From Halocaridina rubra (Eukaryota; Arthropoda; Malacostraca; Decapoda; Atyidae), in assembly GCA_037179515.1 (NCBI GenBank), contig JAXCGZ010011639.1, positions 2,501 to 66,500 on the forward strand: 64,000 nucleotides of DNA, written 5' to 3'. Below the pieces are notes generated by a model. The model worked only from the letters and a program-made list of their open reading frames with translations, did no database searches and was not told the origin of the DNA. Positions 25,406 to 59,344 of the stretch are shown here, piece by piece. The position numbers were made by a program, and so were the translations under genes. Numbering within the stretch: the first letter of the stretch is position 1; the number at the start of each line of letters is the position of its first letter.

Positions 25406-26485
25406 TTAATGAGGCCCCATCCCCTGATCTTCTGTCATTATCTTCTTTATCTCCCCTTTGTCTGGAAGTACTCTGTAACGAAAATTTTTCTTCTCTTCTT
25501 CATTTCTTTCATCATTTAACCTTCTTGCCTCTTGCAACAAGTTTTTGATCTTTCCCATCTCTTCCTGTGTTCTGTATCGTCTAATGAACACTTCTTTGCA
25601 TTCTTGAAGGTCTTTTAGACTTTTTTTTCTCAACAATATTTCCCTACATGTTTCCCCTCTCTCAAAGGTTACTTTTGTTGGTCTCGGCTTTCCTTCCCTC
25701 GAATATTTACCTAGTTGGTGTATGTTTACAATATCCTCAGGACCACATACTACTCCAAGCTTTCTTATCAGGTCTACAACCCTAGCTTTATTTTCTTCAA
25801 GTCTCCCCTGCCATGTTGGCTCCTGGGATTCACTTATGCCTGAGATTACCACTGTCTTCTCCTTATCAAGTGCCTGTCTGATGAGTGGGTTTGCCCTTTC
25901 CATCACAACGTCTTTCATTTTTTCGATTACTGTCTCTTTATAGTCAACTGTTTGTATGTTTTCCGGTGCCACCACCTTTACAGCCTCTTTTACTGCCACA
26001 TTCCCCTTTAGTGCATCAGCAAAGGAAGTTTTCATGGCATCATTTTCCATATTCAGCTCCTGGAACTCTTTTCTGAACTGTTCAATGTTTTCCTTAATCT
26101 GGACATTCCAAGCAGCAATCTCGTCTTTCTCAGAAGAGAGCAGTGAACTAACATCTAATTCCTTTAGGTTGTCATTCAGCTGTTTGTTTTTATCTTCTTG
26201 TTTAGAAATTCTAGATTCTAGATGACTCTTTTCCCCTTCCAGCTTCTTTATTCTTTTTTCTAGTTCCTTTCTCTCCTGCCCTTGTGCTTTATTTGCTTCC
26301 TCCAAAGATCTTATTTGTTCTCTGAGTGTTTCATTCTCTTTCATTTCTCCATCCATATTCCGAATTTTATCATCAAGGCTTATAACCATTTCCTCTAACT
26401 TCTTGATTCTCTGTTTAAGTCCCCTGATGGCTACCCCTTCTCCCGACCCATGGGTGGGAGAGGTTTGGGACAGAGATGGCCTCAT
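25406..26485 (-). CDS. LINE family A ORF1 protein (intact frame)
   Basis: About 359 residues if started at the ATG at 26485 (MRPSLSQTSP), chosen because the 14 codons before it are hydrophobic and unlike a protein start. Residues 20-140 form a long coiled coil (IKKLEEMVISLDDKI, RKELEKRIKKLEGEK). The C-terminal half (VVISGISESQEPTW, LIRKLGV, PRPTKVTFERGE, LQECKEVFIRRY) looks like the RNA-binding region of LINE ORF1 proteins, which coat element RNA. Its 3' end overlaps the ORF2 frame. Related decayed copies lie at 1830-2460 and 54270-54650. Confidence 0.82.
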   Translation of the reverse strand: MRPSLSQTSPTHGSGEGVAIRGLKQRIKKLEEMVISLDDKIRNMDGEMKENETLREQIRSLEEANKAQGQERKELEKRIKKLEGEKSHLESRISKQEDKNKQLNDNLKELDVSSLLSSEKDEIAAWNVQIKENIEQFRKEFQELNMENDAMKTSFADALKGNVAVKEAVKVVAPENIQTVDYKETVIEKMKDVVMERANPLIRQALDKEKTVVISGISESQEPTWQGRLEENKARVVDLIRKLGVVCGPEDIVNIHQLGKYSREGKPRPTKVTFERGETCREILLRKKSLKDLQECKEVFIRRYRTQEEMGKIKNLLQEARRLNDERNEEEKKNFRYRVLPDKGEIKKIMTEDQGMGPH

Positions 26486-27000
26486 TTTTATGTTCTCCCT
26501 CTCACAGAAAAAACAAAACAAAAACAAAAAAACTTTTAATTGAGCTTCACACAGAATTTTTATATCTCCATATAAGTGCTATTTAGTGACTCAGTTTATC
26601 TCTTTTCTGGTAACACACATCTTAACTTAAAAACTTGACCATGGTAATTTAAGTATAAAAAGAAAAAGAAAAACAAAAGTCAAACCTGTTTCTGCTATAT
26701 ATTCTTCCTAACTGATAAACTGACTTGCTAACCAAGATATGTTATCACAGGATTAGACTTTACATTTAACTCAATATATATACAAAATAAAAAAAAATAG
26801 TAAAAGAGAAAGCTAAAAGAAAAGCAAAAAAAATGAAGAAAATAAGACAGCTGTACTACTTGGCAACTTAACTCAGTACTGTTGACAGGTGGATATTTGG
26901 TATTTTTTTTATTATTCAATTATTTCGTGTATCAAACTAACTAGTTAATATAAATGGGAAGGATACTGATTTTAACAATATACAGAACCACAGGATCAGG

Positions 27001-27317
27001 TAAACGGCTTAAGAGCTTTCCCCAGTTTACACAAAAATTAGGTAATGTGATGTGATGGCTCCACCTCTGGCAACTCTTCTAGATTTCCTTCAAGGCAGAA
27101 CTGGACGGCAGCTTCTCTCTCTCCTCACGAAAATGTTCTCAATTTTTTTTCCTTTAATATGAACAGTCTCGTCTTACAACAAATATAAGTTTTGTACTCA
27201 CAATACTCTGCAGGATTTCAGATTTATGGAAATTATGGTAAAGTTTTCCACTAAGCACTTAGTCACTCAAAACACAAGTAGTAATTTAAGAGGAGCAGTT
27301 TCGTGTGTCACTGAACG

Positions 27318-27318
<1 letters not shown>
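27001..27318. other. Boundary region upstream of LINE A8
   Basis: A stretch at about 27009-27045 (AGCTTTCCCC then AAATTAGGTAATG) resembles the family A 3' terminus in + orientation. It could be the end of an older + copy, or part of the A8 5' region. Otherwise unassigned. Confidence 0.3.
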
Positions 27319-27382
<64 letters not shown>

Positions 27383-27386
27383 TGTG
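27319..27386. repeat. (GT)n microsatellite between LINE copies A8 and A9
   Basis: About 33 GT units next to the 3' terminus of A9. Confidence 0.97.
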
Positions 27387-29232
27387 ATTACCTAATTGTA
27401 CTTAAGGGGGAGAGCCCAAAGCTCGTATCTTCCCGTCTCCTGATCGGTTCCATTTTCTACTTAGTCATACTTATCATACCTGTCCTTAAAACTATGAATT
27501 GAGTTAGCATTAACTACCTCCTCGCTTAGCGAATTCCAATTATCAACTACTCTTACATTGAAAAAGTACTTCCTTATATCCTGGAAAGAACTTTTCTAAC
27601 GAAGCTTCAAACTATGACCTCTAGTTCTAGAGCCAGCCATATCAAAATATCGATCCCTATCCACTCTATCATATCATGAAGAAATTTAGACTGCCACCAT
27701 ATCCCCCCTCAATCTTCTTGCTTCGAGTGATGGTAAGTCTAATTTCCTCAGCCTCTCATCATAACTGAGATTACGTATTTCTGGCACCAGTTTCGTGACA
27801 TGTCTTTGAACTTTTTCAAGCTTAGCTACCTGCTTTTTCAAGTGCGAATTCCAAAAGGGGCTACCTATTCAAGTTTTGGCCTCACATTGGTTACATAATT
27901 ATTTCTGAATATTTCCTTGTCCATGTGCCTGAAGTCTACCCTTACATTTGATAAGAAAGCATATGCTTCCCTTACTATGCCATTTATATGCATTTCTGGA
28001 GACAAATCTGCCAGTATGTTTACTCCTAGATCTCTCTCATTTTCTGTCTCTTGAAGTTGTACTCCAGCCATCGAGTAGTCAAGCCTGGGCCTTCTTGCAC
28101 TTGTACCCATTCTCATTAGTGGAGTTCCACAGAGTTCAGTTTTAGGGTCACTTTTGTTTCTTGTATATGTAAATGACCTACCAGAGTCTGATTCACTCAT
28201 GAATATGTTTGCAGATGATACAAATATTGTGAAGAAAGTAAGAAACGAGAGCAACGGTAGAGAACTTCAGTAAGATCTAAACAGTCTGCATGAGTGGTCA
28301 GAAAAGTGGCTAATGAAATTCAATATACTAACTCTTCCCCATTCAGACACTGAGAGTCTTACTCTAACCCTCTGTTCCCTTCCTGCTAAGTAAGTTTTTA
28401 TCCATTCCAATACATTTCCACCTATTCTAGCCATTGCTTGAAGCTTCTTAATAAGTCTCCCATGTGGGACAGTGTCAATCTGCCCAGCCCACTCTTTCCT
28501 GTAAGATTCGGCTTACCTCATCATAAAATTCTAATAAGTTTGTTACTGATGATCTACCTTCTCTGAAGCCATGTTGTCTCACTGACAAAAAGTTGAAGGA
28601 TTCCAAGTGAAGAGAGATATGTTTCCTTAGTAGTTTCTCCATAACTTTGCAAGCTATGCTGGTCAAGGAAACTGGTCTATTGTTTAGAACCGTATCCCTC
28701 CTTCCCTATTTGAAGATAGGTATTGCGCTTGCTTGCTTCCAGCATCTTGGAATCTCTCCTGATTCCAGTGACTTTTTAAATATGATACTTAGTGCCACTG
28801 ATACTGAGTTTGTGCATTTTGTAAGTACATGAGGGGATATATCGTCAGGACCTGTAGCTTTATGGACATCTAACTCCATCAGCGCTTTGCTTACCTCTGT
28901 GGCTGAAAGGTTAATTTTCTCTAATTCCAGCCCGTGAGCTTCTATCTCTGCAATCTGAGGGGGTGGGGTATTTTCTACTGTAAATACTGACTGAAACTCC
29001 TTGTTCAGATCTTTTCAGGGCTCTTCATCCGTCTCAGTTGTGCTTCCACCCACTCTCTTTAGCCTTAAAGCCTGTTCTTTTACCTTCAGTTTTCCTCTGA
29101 TAAAGCTGTGGAAATGCTTGGGATTGTCTTTAGCCTTCCTGGTGATGTCCCTTTAATAGTCTTTCTCTGTCTCTCTTCTTTTACTTAGGTAATCATTTCT
29201 TGCTCTGTTGTAGGTTTGCCAGGCATTTATGT
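27387..29232 (-). mobile_element. LINE family A copy A9 with internal inversion
   Basis: Older, more diverged minus-strand copy spanning the 3' terminus to the linker codons (AWQTY region). Its segment at about 28118-28327 lies on the + strand instead: SGVPQ.., [20 protein letters not shown] and GRELQ read rightwards there. Sequence on both sides is again on -. Numerous small gaps and stops. Open pieces: 27865-28254 (mixed), 28475-28666. Confidence 0.85.
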
Positions 29233-29685
29233 TTAAAGCTATGGATTGAGTTCGCATTAATTACCTCCTCGCTCAGCGAATTCCAATTATCAACTACACT
29301 TACAATAAGAAAGTACTTCCTTACATCCTGCAATGAAGTTTTCTGACGAAGCTTCAAACTATGACCTCTAGTTCTAGTGCCAGCCATATCAAAATATCGA
29401 TCCCTATCCACTCTGTCATAACGATGAAGGAATTTAAAGACTGTCACTATATCCCCCCCTCAATCTTCTAGCTTCAAGTGATGGTAAGTCTAATTCCCTT
29501 AGCCTCTCATCATAACTGAGATTGCGTATTTCTGGCACCAGTTTCGTGGCATATCTTTGCACTTTATTCAAGCTTACCTGCGTGCTTTTTCAAGTGCGGA
29601 CTCCAAATGGGGGCTGCATATGTAAATTTTGGCCTCACATAGGTTACTTAAATATTTCTGAACATTTCCTTGTCAATAGAAGAGA
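29233..29685 (-). mobile_element. LINE family A fragment A10
   Basis: C-terminal ORF2 region only (FKFLHRYDRVDRDRYFDMAG, open at 29193-29447), missing the very 3' terminus and joined directly to A9. Ends beside the TA microsatellite. Confidence 0.8.
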
Positions 29686-29688
29686 GGC

Positions 29689-29798
<110 letters not shown>

Positions 29799-29940
29799 CA
29801 AAGGAAAAGTCATATACTTTTATTGCTTACTACAACATGTAGGGATTGCAAACCTGGAACACTTGCCTTGAAATAACTTTCTGTATTCTATTTGACTACC
29901 TGTTATGACGCACAGTAAAGACCTAACACATGTAAGAAAA

Positions 29941-30120
29941 TTTGTTTGAAGTAGTTGGTAAACGAGACCATACATTCCCTTATTTAATACAGTGCATAAA
30001 ATTGTTTGAAGTAGTTGGTAAACGAGACCATACATTCTCTTATTTAATACAGTACATAAAATTGTTTGAAGTAGTTGGTAAACGAGACCATACATTCCCT
30101 TATTTAATACAGTACATGCA
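29941..30120. repeat. 60-bp tandem repeat, three copies
   Basis: Three consecutive units of exactly 60 bp (starts 29941, 30001, 30061), differing at only a few positions. Each contains GTTTGAAGTAGTTGGTAAAC and CTTATTTAATACAGT. Lies 120 bp before the giant exon. Confidence 0.97.
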
Positions 30121-30240
30121 TTTCCTTTTAGTAACATTATTGGGTACTTTTTGATCTTATTTATTTACTGATAAAAAAAACGGTCTTAGTTGTATCAGTG
30201 CACTAGTATGTTCAGAGAAATACATTGTTTATTTTTTTAG

Positions 30241-52498
<22,258 letters not shown>

Positions 52499-52551
52499 TA
52501 ATTGCCATCATTAAGTCAGTTAAGATTACTTAATGCTCATATCAGAAAGTA

Positions 52552-52557
52552 TTAAAA
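52552..52557 (+). promoter_or_regulatory. Candidate poly(A) signal ATTAAA
   Basis: ATTAAA variant hexamer about 54 bases after the fusion gene stop codon, in an AT-rich stretch. Would give a very short 3' UTR. Confidence 0.4.
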
Positions 52558-52599
52558 CTTTGTAATTGTAATTGCCCTGGTGACCAAAGCCTCTCGCAA

Positions 52600-53475
52600 G
52601 TTCTTGTGCCTCGTGAGGGGGTAGGGGTTGGTTCTGGCGGTTTGACATCCATTGCTGCTCCCCTTGAGGTTTGGAGCTCTAGAGGGTTGACCTACCATGA
52701 AGACAATGCCACTGGGAAACTACCTTGTTGCAAGGTATGCATATGTATCATTAGCCGATCAGTCTTCATACATCAGAAGCTTTACAAATAGAGTCCCTCA
52801 AGTACACATAGATTCCTATGCAGATGACATAAAACCCACAAGTGCACATCAAAATTCAAATGCATTTGCAGACCTCCTCCAGCCCTACCTGTATACTCAA
52901 GATATGTGGATAGGTTTGGAAAACAAACTAGTTTCCTATGCTGATGATTTACCTTAATTGCTACTGATCCATCCCGAAAATGAGACTAGCCTTTCCTGAG
53001 TCTTTGAATGTAGATTTTGCTAGAAATAGAGCTTGGTTCAACATGAAGAGCACGAACTTAAAGCCTAATAAAAATATATGATACTAAGTAGGTTCAGGAG
53101 CCTTGATTCTCTACATGCTTATCTCTTTATAGATAATGAACCCTTACCATTATATAATGTTCTGGGAGTAACTTTTGATAGCAAGTTGACTTTCGAGCAA
53201 CGTAGTTATTATATATCTTCTTCAACAAAAAAGAAACATTAGTATCTTGGGAAAGCCTATTAACATTATGATGAATTGTTTTAAGTCTTTTATACATCTT
53301 AGTCTGGAATACTGCTCCCTAGTTTTGTTATTGGCAGTATATGTACATCTTAATTTACTGGATAAAAATTTTCAGCCAATTAATTTTCTTATTCCTGACT
53401 TAGGTAATGACTTATGACACAGATGCACCATTAGCTCGCTATGCTTACTGTATGAAATTTATTACAATGTTCTGT
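52600..53475 (+). mobile_element. Family C non-LTR retrotransposon relic
   Basis: Broken RT frames: VPQVHIDSYADDI near 52793-52832, a second LVSYADDLP near 52930-52955, NVLGVTFDSKLTFEQ near 53160-53200, LSLEYCSLVLLL near 53302-53335, and SSLCLLYEIYYN near 53430-53470. It is interrupted at 53476 by a SINE and resumes at 53660. Stops throughout. Different from families A and B in its RT motifs. Confidence 0.7.
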
Positions 53476-53659
53476 TCCGGTTGTACGTCACGGACTCCCT
53501 TTTCAACCAAGGGCTTGGATGGTTGCCTTCTTGCGAAGGACTTATTTTGGCAGATGTAATCGTTACCCTGAGTGCATGCCCTTGCTAACCTCAGACCGTG
53601 ACAGGGCGCAAAGCCTTGACCTAACGTTTCAGAGTCGCGGACGCTACTGCTTGAGTCAC
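53476..53659 (-). mobile_element. tRNA-like SINE inside family C LINE
   Basis: Full-length match to the copy at 58476-58656. The LINE frame is broken at this insertion and resumes after it. No clear target duplication survives. Confidence 0.8.
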
Positions 53660-53890
53660 TGGTCTCTACCTGGCATATTTCCTCCCACATACATTATCAG
53701 GAATGCAGCTAGTGACAAAAGCTGTGCATTTTCTTTTGTTAGATTTAATACAGGTCAGTGCTCAAAATGTTTTATTCCAGCTCCCACTGGAAATTTGAAT
53801 GAAATGCCCAGCCATTTTGTTGAGTCAATGGAGTTTCAAAGCTTATGCTAATTACGGATATATTTTTATCAAGCAGACTTAGATGGTATA
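53660..53890 (+). mobile_element. Family C LINE relic, C-terminal end
   Basis: Reads FNTGQCSKCFIPAPTGNLNE then PSHFVESMEFQS, the usual end of such RT proteins; right part of the copy split by the SINE. Confidence 0.7.
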
Positions 53891-54059
53891 TTTTTCAAAG
53901 TTATAGTGGAATAATACCTCTACTGTATTATTGAGTTGTACAAAATTATACAGTATATTTCTCTATCTTATCGTTTTCATGTCCTCACCAAATTGCTACC
54001 CCAGCTGGAGCGATTTGGTTGATAATCTTGATCTTTTCCAGCTGGGTTTGCTGCTTGGC

Positions 54060-54238
<179 letters not shown>

Positions 54239-54249
54239 GTTGGCTGCAG

Positions 54250-57200
54250 CCAAATCCAGACTAACTCTCCTCAAAAACTGGACAGTAGAACATTGTCAGT
54301 GATAATTTCAGGCATAAGTGAATGCCAGGAGTCAATATGGCCTGGGAGACGAACATAATAAAGATCGAGTTTTAGACCTGATATGGAAGCTTGGAGTAAA
54401 ACATGGTCCAGAGAATATTGTAAACATTCACCGAATTGGTAAAAATTCTAGAGATGGAAAAGGAATAATAATCAATGTATCCTTTGAGAGACAGGACACA
54501 TGTAGAGAATTATCGATGAAGGCAAAAAACCTAAAACGCCTTCAAGAATGCAAAACAGTACTCATTAAACCATATAAAACAAAGGAGGATATGGAATGGT
54601 TCAAAAGTTTGTTGCAAGAAGTTGCAAGGTTAAAGGATGAAAGAAATTAAGAACATAAGAAAACTCTTTGTTTCAGGGTTCTACCAGCCATAGGGGTGAT
54701 AAAGAGGATAATACTAGAAAATCAGGGCATGCAGCCTCATTAAGATTCCTGTGCGCAAATGATGATGGGGTAGCCGTTAAAGCAGTAGATTCACAGGATA
54801 GGATGCACAACAGTACGACAGACATAGTAGTAGTTACAGATACTAAGTTAAGTGAGGACATAAACAGTCACAATTTTCCTAAAGGTTTCAAAATATTAAG
54901 AGTTGAAAGATCTGAGAGGACTGCTGGGGGTATAGCATTGCTTATAAGTTAAAATGTTTCAGGTTGAAAACATAAACTTTGATGTAGAAAGTGAGCTCAC
55001 ATAAATGCCATTTCAGCCAACATTATATTAGCTGCTGTATATAAATCACCAAGGAATCAAAAAAGTCTAGAGGTTTATGAGGAAAGTCATATAGGTACTA
55101 TTGAAGTTATAAACTCAGTTGGTATCATCGCACGGGAGAGAAAGTGTAGTATTTTGATTATATGAGATTTTAATCATAGAGAGAGAGATTGGACTAATCT
55201 GCCTCTCCAGGATTCTTTTGGGGCAAGATTCATATATTGTGGACAAGGGAATTCCTACACTAAGATGTACGGGAACAATGAGGGCCTTGGGTGGGGATGA
55301 ACCATCACTGCTCGATCAAATATTCACAGATAATGTGTTGGATACTGGCAAAACTGAGTATGAGCCACCCATTGGAAAAGTGATCATTGAGTGTTATTGA
55401 TGGAGTATATAATCAAAGAAGTTCTGCCAGAGAGTAGGGGAACTAAGAAGGACACAAGAAGGAACTATTTGAAAGATTTTACAACAAAATTTATGATTTT
55501 TTGCAGGTCTTGACTGGAGGACCTTATTTAACAGTAAATCTGTACAAGAGATGTACGAAATCCTTTGTGAGGAATATGGGAAGATAGTAAATTGTTGCAT
55601 TCATTCCTCCAAAATAGGATTTATTCATGCCAGAGAGAAATGGTACAATAATGAGTGTAAGAGAGCTAAAGAGTGGAGAGTCAAATGCTGGAAAAGGTAT
55701 TTGAGGAGAAATAGTATATATGCCTTGCAAACTTACAAACGAGCAAGAAATAATCACCTAGGTAAAGAAGAGAGGCAAAGAGCAATTATGAGAGAGAAAA
55801 AATTTTTAAACTTTTCCACAGCTTTATAAGAGAAAAACTGAAGGTCAAAGAACAATTTTAAGAGTTGAAACAGGCAGCTGGAAGTATCATTGAGACAGAT
55901 GAAAAGAGTTGCAAAGTATTTAACAAGGAGTTTCACTAAGTATTTACTGTAGAAAATACTCCATCCCCTCAGATTGCAGAGAAAAGAGATCATGGATTAG
56001 TATTTAAGAACATCATCCAATCAGTTACAGAGGTATGCAAAGTGCTGATGGAGTCAGATGTCCATAAAGTTGCGGATCTTGATGACATAAACTCCTTACG
56101 AACTTAAGAAATGTGCTAAACCAATATCGATGGAACGATCCATTATATTTGAGAAGTCACTGTAATCTGGGGAGACTCCAAGATGCTAGAAACAAGCAAA
56201 CATGGTCCCGATTTTCAAAACGGGAAGGAGAGATACAGTTCTAACTAAAGGCCTGTTTCCTTGACCAGCAAAGTTTGCATAGTTATGGAGAAACTACTAA
56301 GAAAACACGTCTCTCTTAAGTCGGAATCCTTCAACTTTTTTTCAATGAGACAAAATGGCTTCAAAAAGGCATATCTACTGTATCAAACTTATTAGAATTT
56401 TATGATGAGGTAAGCCAGATCTTACAAGATAGAGAGGACGGGTAGAGTGCATATTCTTAGATTTTCAGAAGGTATTAGATACAGTTCCATGTGGGAGACT
56501 TGTTAAGAAGCTGCAAGTAATGGCTAGAAAAGGTGGAAATGTCTTGGAATTGATAAAAACTTATTTAGAAGGAAGGGAATAAAGGCTTAGAGCATGACAT
56601 TTAATATTTGACTGAAGAAAATTTAGTAGTGTGGTTTCACAGGGTTCAATTTTAGGGCCATTTTTGCTCCTTGTATATGTAAATGACCTTCAAGAGACAG
56701 TGAATTAATTTTCTAATACGTTTACATATGATCCATAGATTGTGAAGAAAGGAAGAGACAAGAACAATGGTAGAGAATTTTAGGAAGACCTAAATAGTCT
56801 GCATGATTGATCAGAAAAGTGGTTATTGGAATTCAGTACTACAAAATGTAAGGCAATGAGAGTGGGTACAAGCACGAGAAGGCCCAAGCTTGGATACTCA
56901 ATAACATGAGAAGAACTTTAAGAGACCAAGAATAAGAGTGATCTGGAAGTAGACATATTGGAAGATTTTTCTCCTGATATGCATATACAGTAAATGGCAT
57001 AGTGAGGGCTGCAAATGCTATCTTAGCAAATGTAAGGGTAACTGTCAGGCATATGGACAAAATTTTTTTTAGATATATTTATGTAACTTATGTGAGGTCA
57101 AGCATGAATATGCAGCACCCTCTTGGAATCCGCATTTGAAAAAGCATATATATAAGCTGGAAAGAGCTCAAAGACAAGTTACAAAAGTGGTGCCATAAAA

Positions 57201-57565
57201 ATTTAATCTCAATTATGAGGAGAGGCTAAGGGACTTACACTTACTATCAGTTGAAGCTAGAAGGCTGACGGGGATATGGTGACGGTTTTTAGATTCCTTC
57301 ATGGTTTTGACAGAATGAATAGAGACTGATATTTTGACATGGTTGGCTCTAGAACTAGATGTCGTAGTTTCAAGCTTCTTAAGAAATTTTCTCTGCAGGA
57401 TGTAAGGAGGTACTTATTTTTTGCAAGCGAGGAAGTAGTTAATCTTAACTGCATTCATAGTTTTAAAGACAAATATGATAGGTATCACGGAGTATAAAAA
57501 TGGAAACGACCAGGAGATGAGGTGTTGCGAACATAAGGCCCATAAGCTCAATTATATAATCACAC
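54250..57565 (+). mobile_element. LINE family A copy A12, old, near complete ORF2
   Basis: Starts in the ORF1 C-terminal half (SVIISGISECQESIW to RLKDERN, 54300-54650). It then has the endonuclease (VVTDTKLSEDINS, RSERTAGGIALLIS), a linker (REKWYNNECKRAKEWRVKC), a much decayed RT (56220-56760) and the C-terminal region to about 57480, with a degraded terminus near 57545-57565. Many indels and stops; no CA tract at its 3' end, unlike the young copies. Confidence 0.85.
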
Positions 57566-57689
57566 TTGGTATAACATATGATACATCAATGTCCTTTAAG
57601 TAATATCTTACAAACATCAAAAACAAACTGACACCGAGACATACTATTCTAAGGTCACATGCCCATACAGCATCTGGAGAAAAAACAAA

Positions 57690-57985
57690 TAAATTATCAA
57701 TCAATCATTTACGTTGTAAATACGAACTTTGCACGCTGAACTGTTTTTTTGAGCTTGTTGGAAGAATACTCCGTCATGAGGCATTTTGGTGTGCATATAT
57801 ATCAAGCTAATATTATTATTTATTTATTTGTTTTTCTATTTGGTTAAGTTAAGGACCGAGTTTAAATTTATTTAGAAAATTACCAAAACATGTACATTGT
57901 CGTGAATAATAACTTTGACCTTGGAACAGTTTGTTGAGCGTGGCAGAAGAATATGTCGTCATGCGGCATTAAACTGAGGAAGACA
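57690..57985. repeat. Second locus of the 165-bp satellite-like sequence
   Basis: Shares TTTGTTGAGCGTGGCAGAAG, a GTCATGMGGCATT stretch and the ATATATATCAAG segment with 47530-47945. Both loci end with an AATATGTCGTCA...CATTAAA sequence, so the repeat may be part of a larger dispersed element. Confidence 0.65.
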
Positions 57986-58149
57986 AGTCACCCAGTTCCA
58001 GTTCATAATCCATATTCTTCTCTGCTGCTGCATATAATGAGAGGCTTCAGAAACCACCCTCTCCACCAGAGGGGAATGTTCATACCCATACGATTTCAAC
58101 AATATATCTACATTTGCCTCGTTATGCATCAAATATATACCAAAGTCTA

Positions 58150-58372
58150 AAACAGACTGCTAGCGGTAAGTGTTGCCGTCGGCATTCACAATACCTTGTA
58201 AACGAGAGAACTCGCAACTCAGTATAGCTCTTAGTACTGAACAGTGGGTTTCTTGGAATTGGCCATCTTCTTTTACGAGAATTTCCATCAAGGTTTGTGA
58301 TAGCATGGTTAGGGCATCAGTAAAAAAGTTGGCTTCATCAGTGTCCTCCACTCAAATTATATTAGGTAAATT
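58150..58372 (-). other. Unrecognised coding-like segment
   Basis: A 63-codon minus frame (58351-58160) reads EDTDEANFFTDALTMLSQTL..., with amphipathic character. It lies next to a Q-rich repeat in the same direction, and near pieces of the satellite-like element. It could be the C-terminus of a DNA transposon protein. Not assigned. Confidence 0.3.
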
Positions 58373-58375
58373 GGG

Positions 58376-58803
58376 TGCCGTGGCAGGAACATCAGTCACA
58401 TTAATATTCCATGACCCAGAACTACTTTGCTGTTGTTGCTGCCTCTGCGAAGTATGCCGTGGCAGGAACATCAGTTCCGGTTTTACGTCACGGACTCCCT
58501 TTTCTACCAAGGACTAGGACGATTGATTTCTTGCGAAGGACTTAATTTGGCACATGTAATCCTTACACTGAGTGCATGCCCTTGCTACCTCAGACCGTGA
58601 CGGGGCACGAACCCTCGACCTGACGCCTCAGAGTCGTGGATGCTACCGCTTGAGACACATCAGTCACATTCATATTCCATGACCCAGAACTACTTTGCTG
58701 TTGTTGCAGCCTCTGCAAAATATGCCGTGGCAGGAAGATCAGTCACATTAATATTTCATGACCCAGAGCTACTTTGCTGTTGTTGCTGCCTCTGCGAAGT
58801 ATC
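58376..58803 (-). repeat. About 80-bp tandem repeat, three copies, one split by a SINE
   Basis: Units start near 58376, 58458 and 58726 and share GTGGCAGGAAcATCAGTCAC and GACCCAGAACTACTTTGCTG. On the minus strand each translates to a glutamine run, then SSSGSWNINVTDVPATA. The second unit is interrupted by the SINE at 58476-58656. Confidence 0.85.
58476..58656 (-). mobile_element. tRNA-like SINE, full length, with target duplication
   Basis: 181 bp flanked by direct repeats ACATCAGT (58468-58475 and 58657-58664). Read on the minus strand, the 5' end has a tRNA-like A box (CTCAAGCGGTAGC) and B box (GGGTTCGTGCCC), the RNA polymerase III internal promoter. The uninterrupted site is visible in the neighbouring tandem unit at about 58386-58403. 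Confidence 0.85.
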
Positions 58804-58879
58804 TCTAGTCACATCCTTAACTTACCTCTTCTCCTGTTTTAAATTCCAAGTTCCAGTTTTCAAGTTTTCCAATAAATAA

Positions 58880-59340
58880 CTTATTATCAATCTGTTCATA
58901 CTCTTGTAAATCAATGTTATGAACTTGACTCTCAAGGAGTTTTGGGAGTCTTACAATATTCTTCAAGCTGTCAAATACATTGCAGTTTCTTGGAAATTAA
59001 CCAGATGAGCTTGAAAGAGGTATGGAAGAAACTGTGTCACCAGTTTGTGAATAACTTTCATGGCTTTTAGGAGACAGTTGAGTCCTCGTGCTACAATGTT
59101 TCGTGGTTATAACACATCTCCCATAAATTATTTTGCTTCTTTATTTTATAATTTTTGGCATGTATTGTCTCTCAAGTATAAAACAGATTCATCTGATGGT
59201 AGTGCTTCAAAGAAATTAAATTAGAAATAGTGAAATGCATGGAAAAGGGAGAAACTTTACTACTGCATTAGCATACGTGCTTAATTAGGTGTGTTCCAAC
59301 TTTCACTGAAATTCGGGTTACATTACATTTCAGGAACAGA
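58880..59340. other. Nothing firmly recognised
   Basis: AT-rich. A short stretch near 59080-59150 (CTCCCATAAATTATT) matches the satellite-like unit of 47.1 kb. Confidence 0.4.
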
Positions 59341-59344
59341 ATTC

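Larger units (their letters stand above)
22511..27000 (-). mobile_element. LINE family A copy A8, near full length
   Basis: Most complete family A copy. From right to left it has a probable 5' UTR (26486 to about 27000, exact end unclear), ORF1 (26485-25406), ORF2 (about 25440-22700), a 3' UTR and the two-unit terminus beside (GT)n. ORF1 and ORF2 overlap slightly in different frames. Shares with A7 the TAG near the end of ORF2 and other small differences, so the two are close relatives. Confidence 0.85.

Noticed and set aside
27009..27045. Family A-like 3' terminus in + orientation near the 5' end of A8
   Set aside because: Only about 35 bases match and no coding part precedes it; noted as an unclear boundary rather than a separate copy.
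29941..30120. Direct repeats considered as a CRISPR-like array
   Set aside because: The units are contiguous without variable spacers, in a eukaryotic context.
52606..52791. 61-codon frame after the fusion gene stop
   Set aside because: No link by splicing to the gene and it lies in repeat-like DNA leading into the family C relic.
58600..58656. Candidate tRNA gene on the minus strand
   Set aside because: A and B box-like motifs are present, but the cloverleaf is not complete and the sequence continues into a repeated 3' body with target duplications, so it is a SINE.
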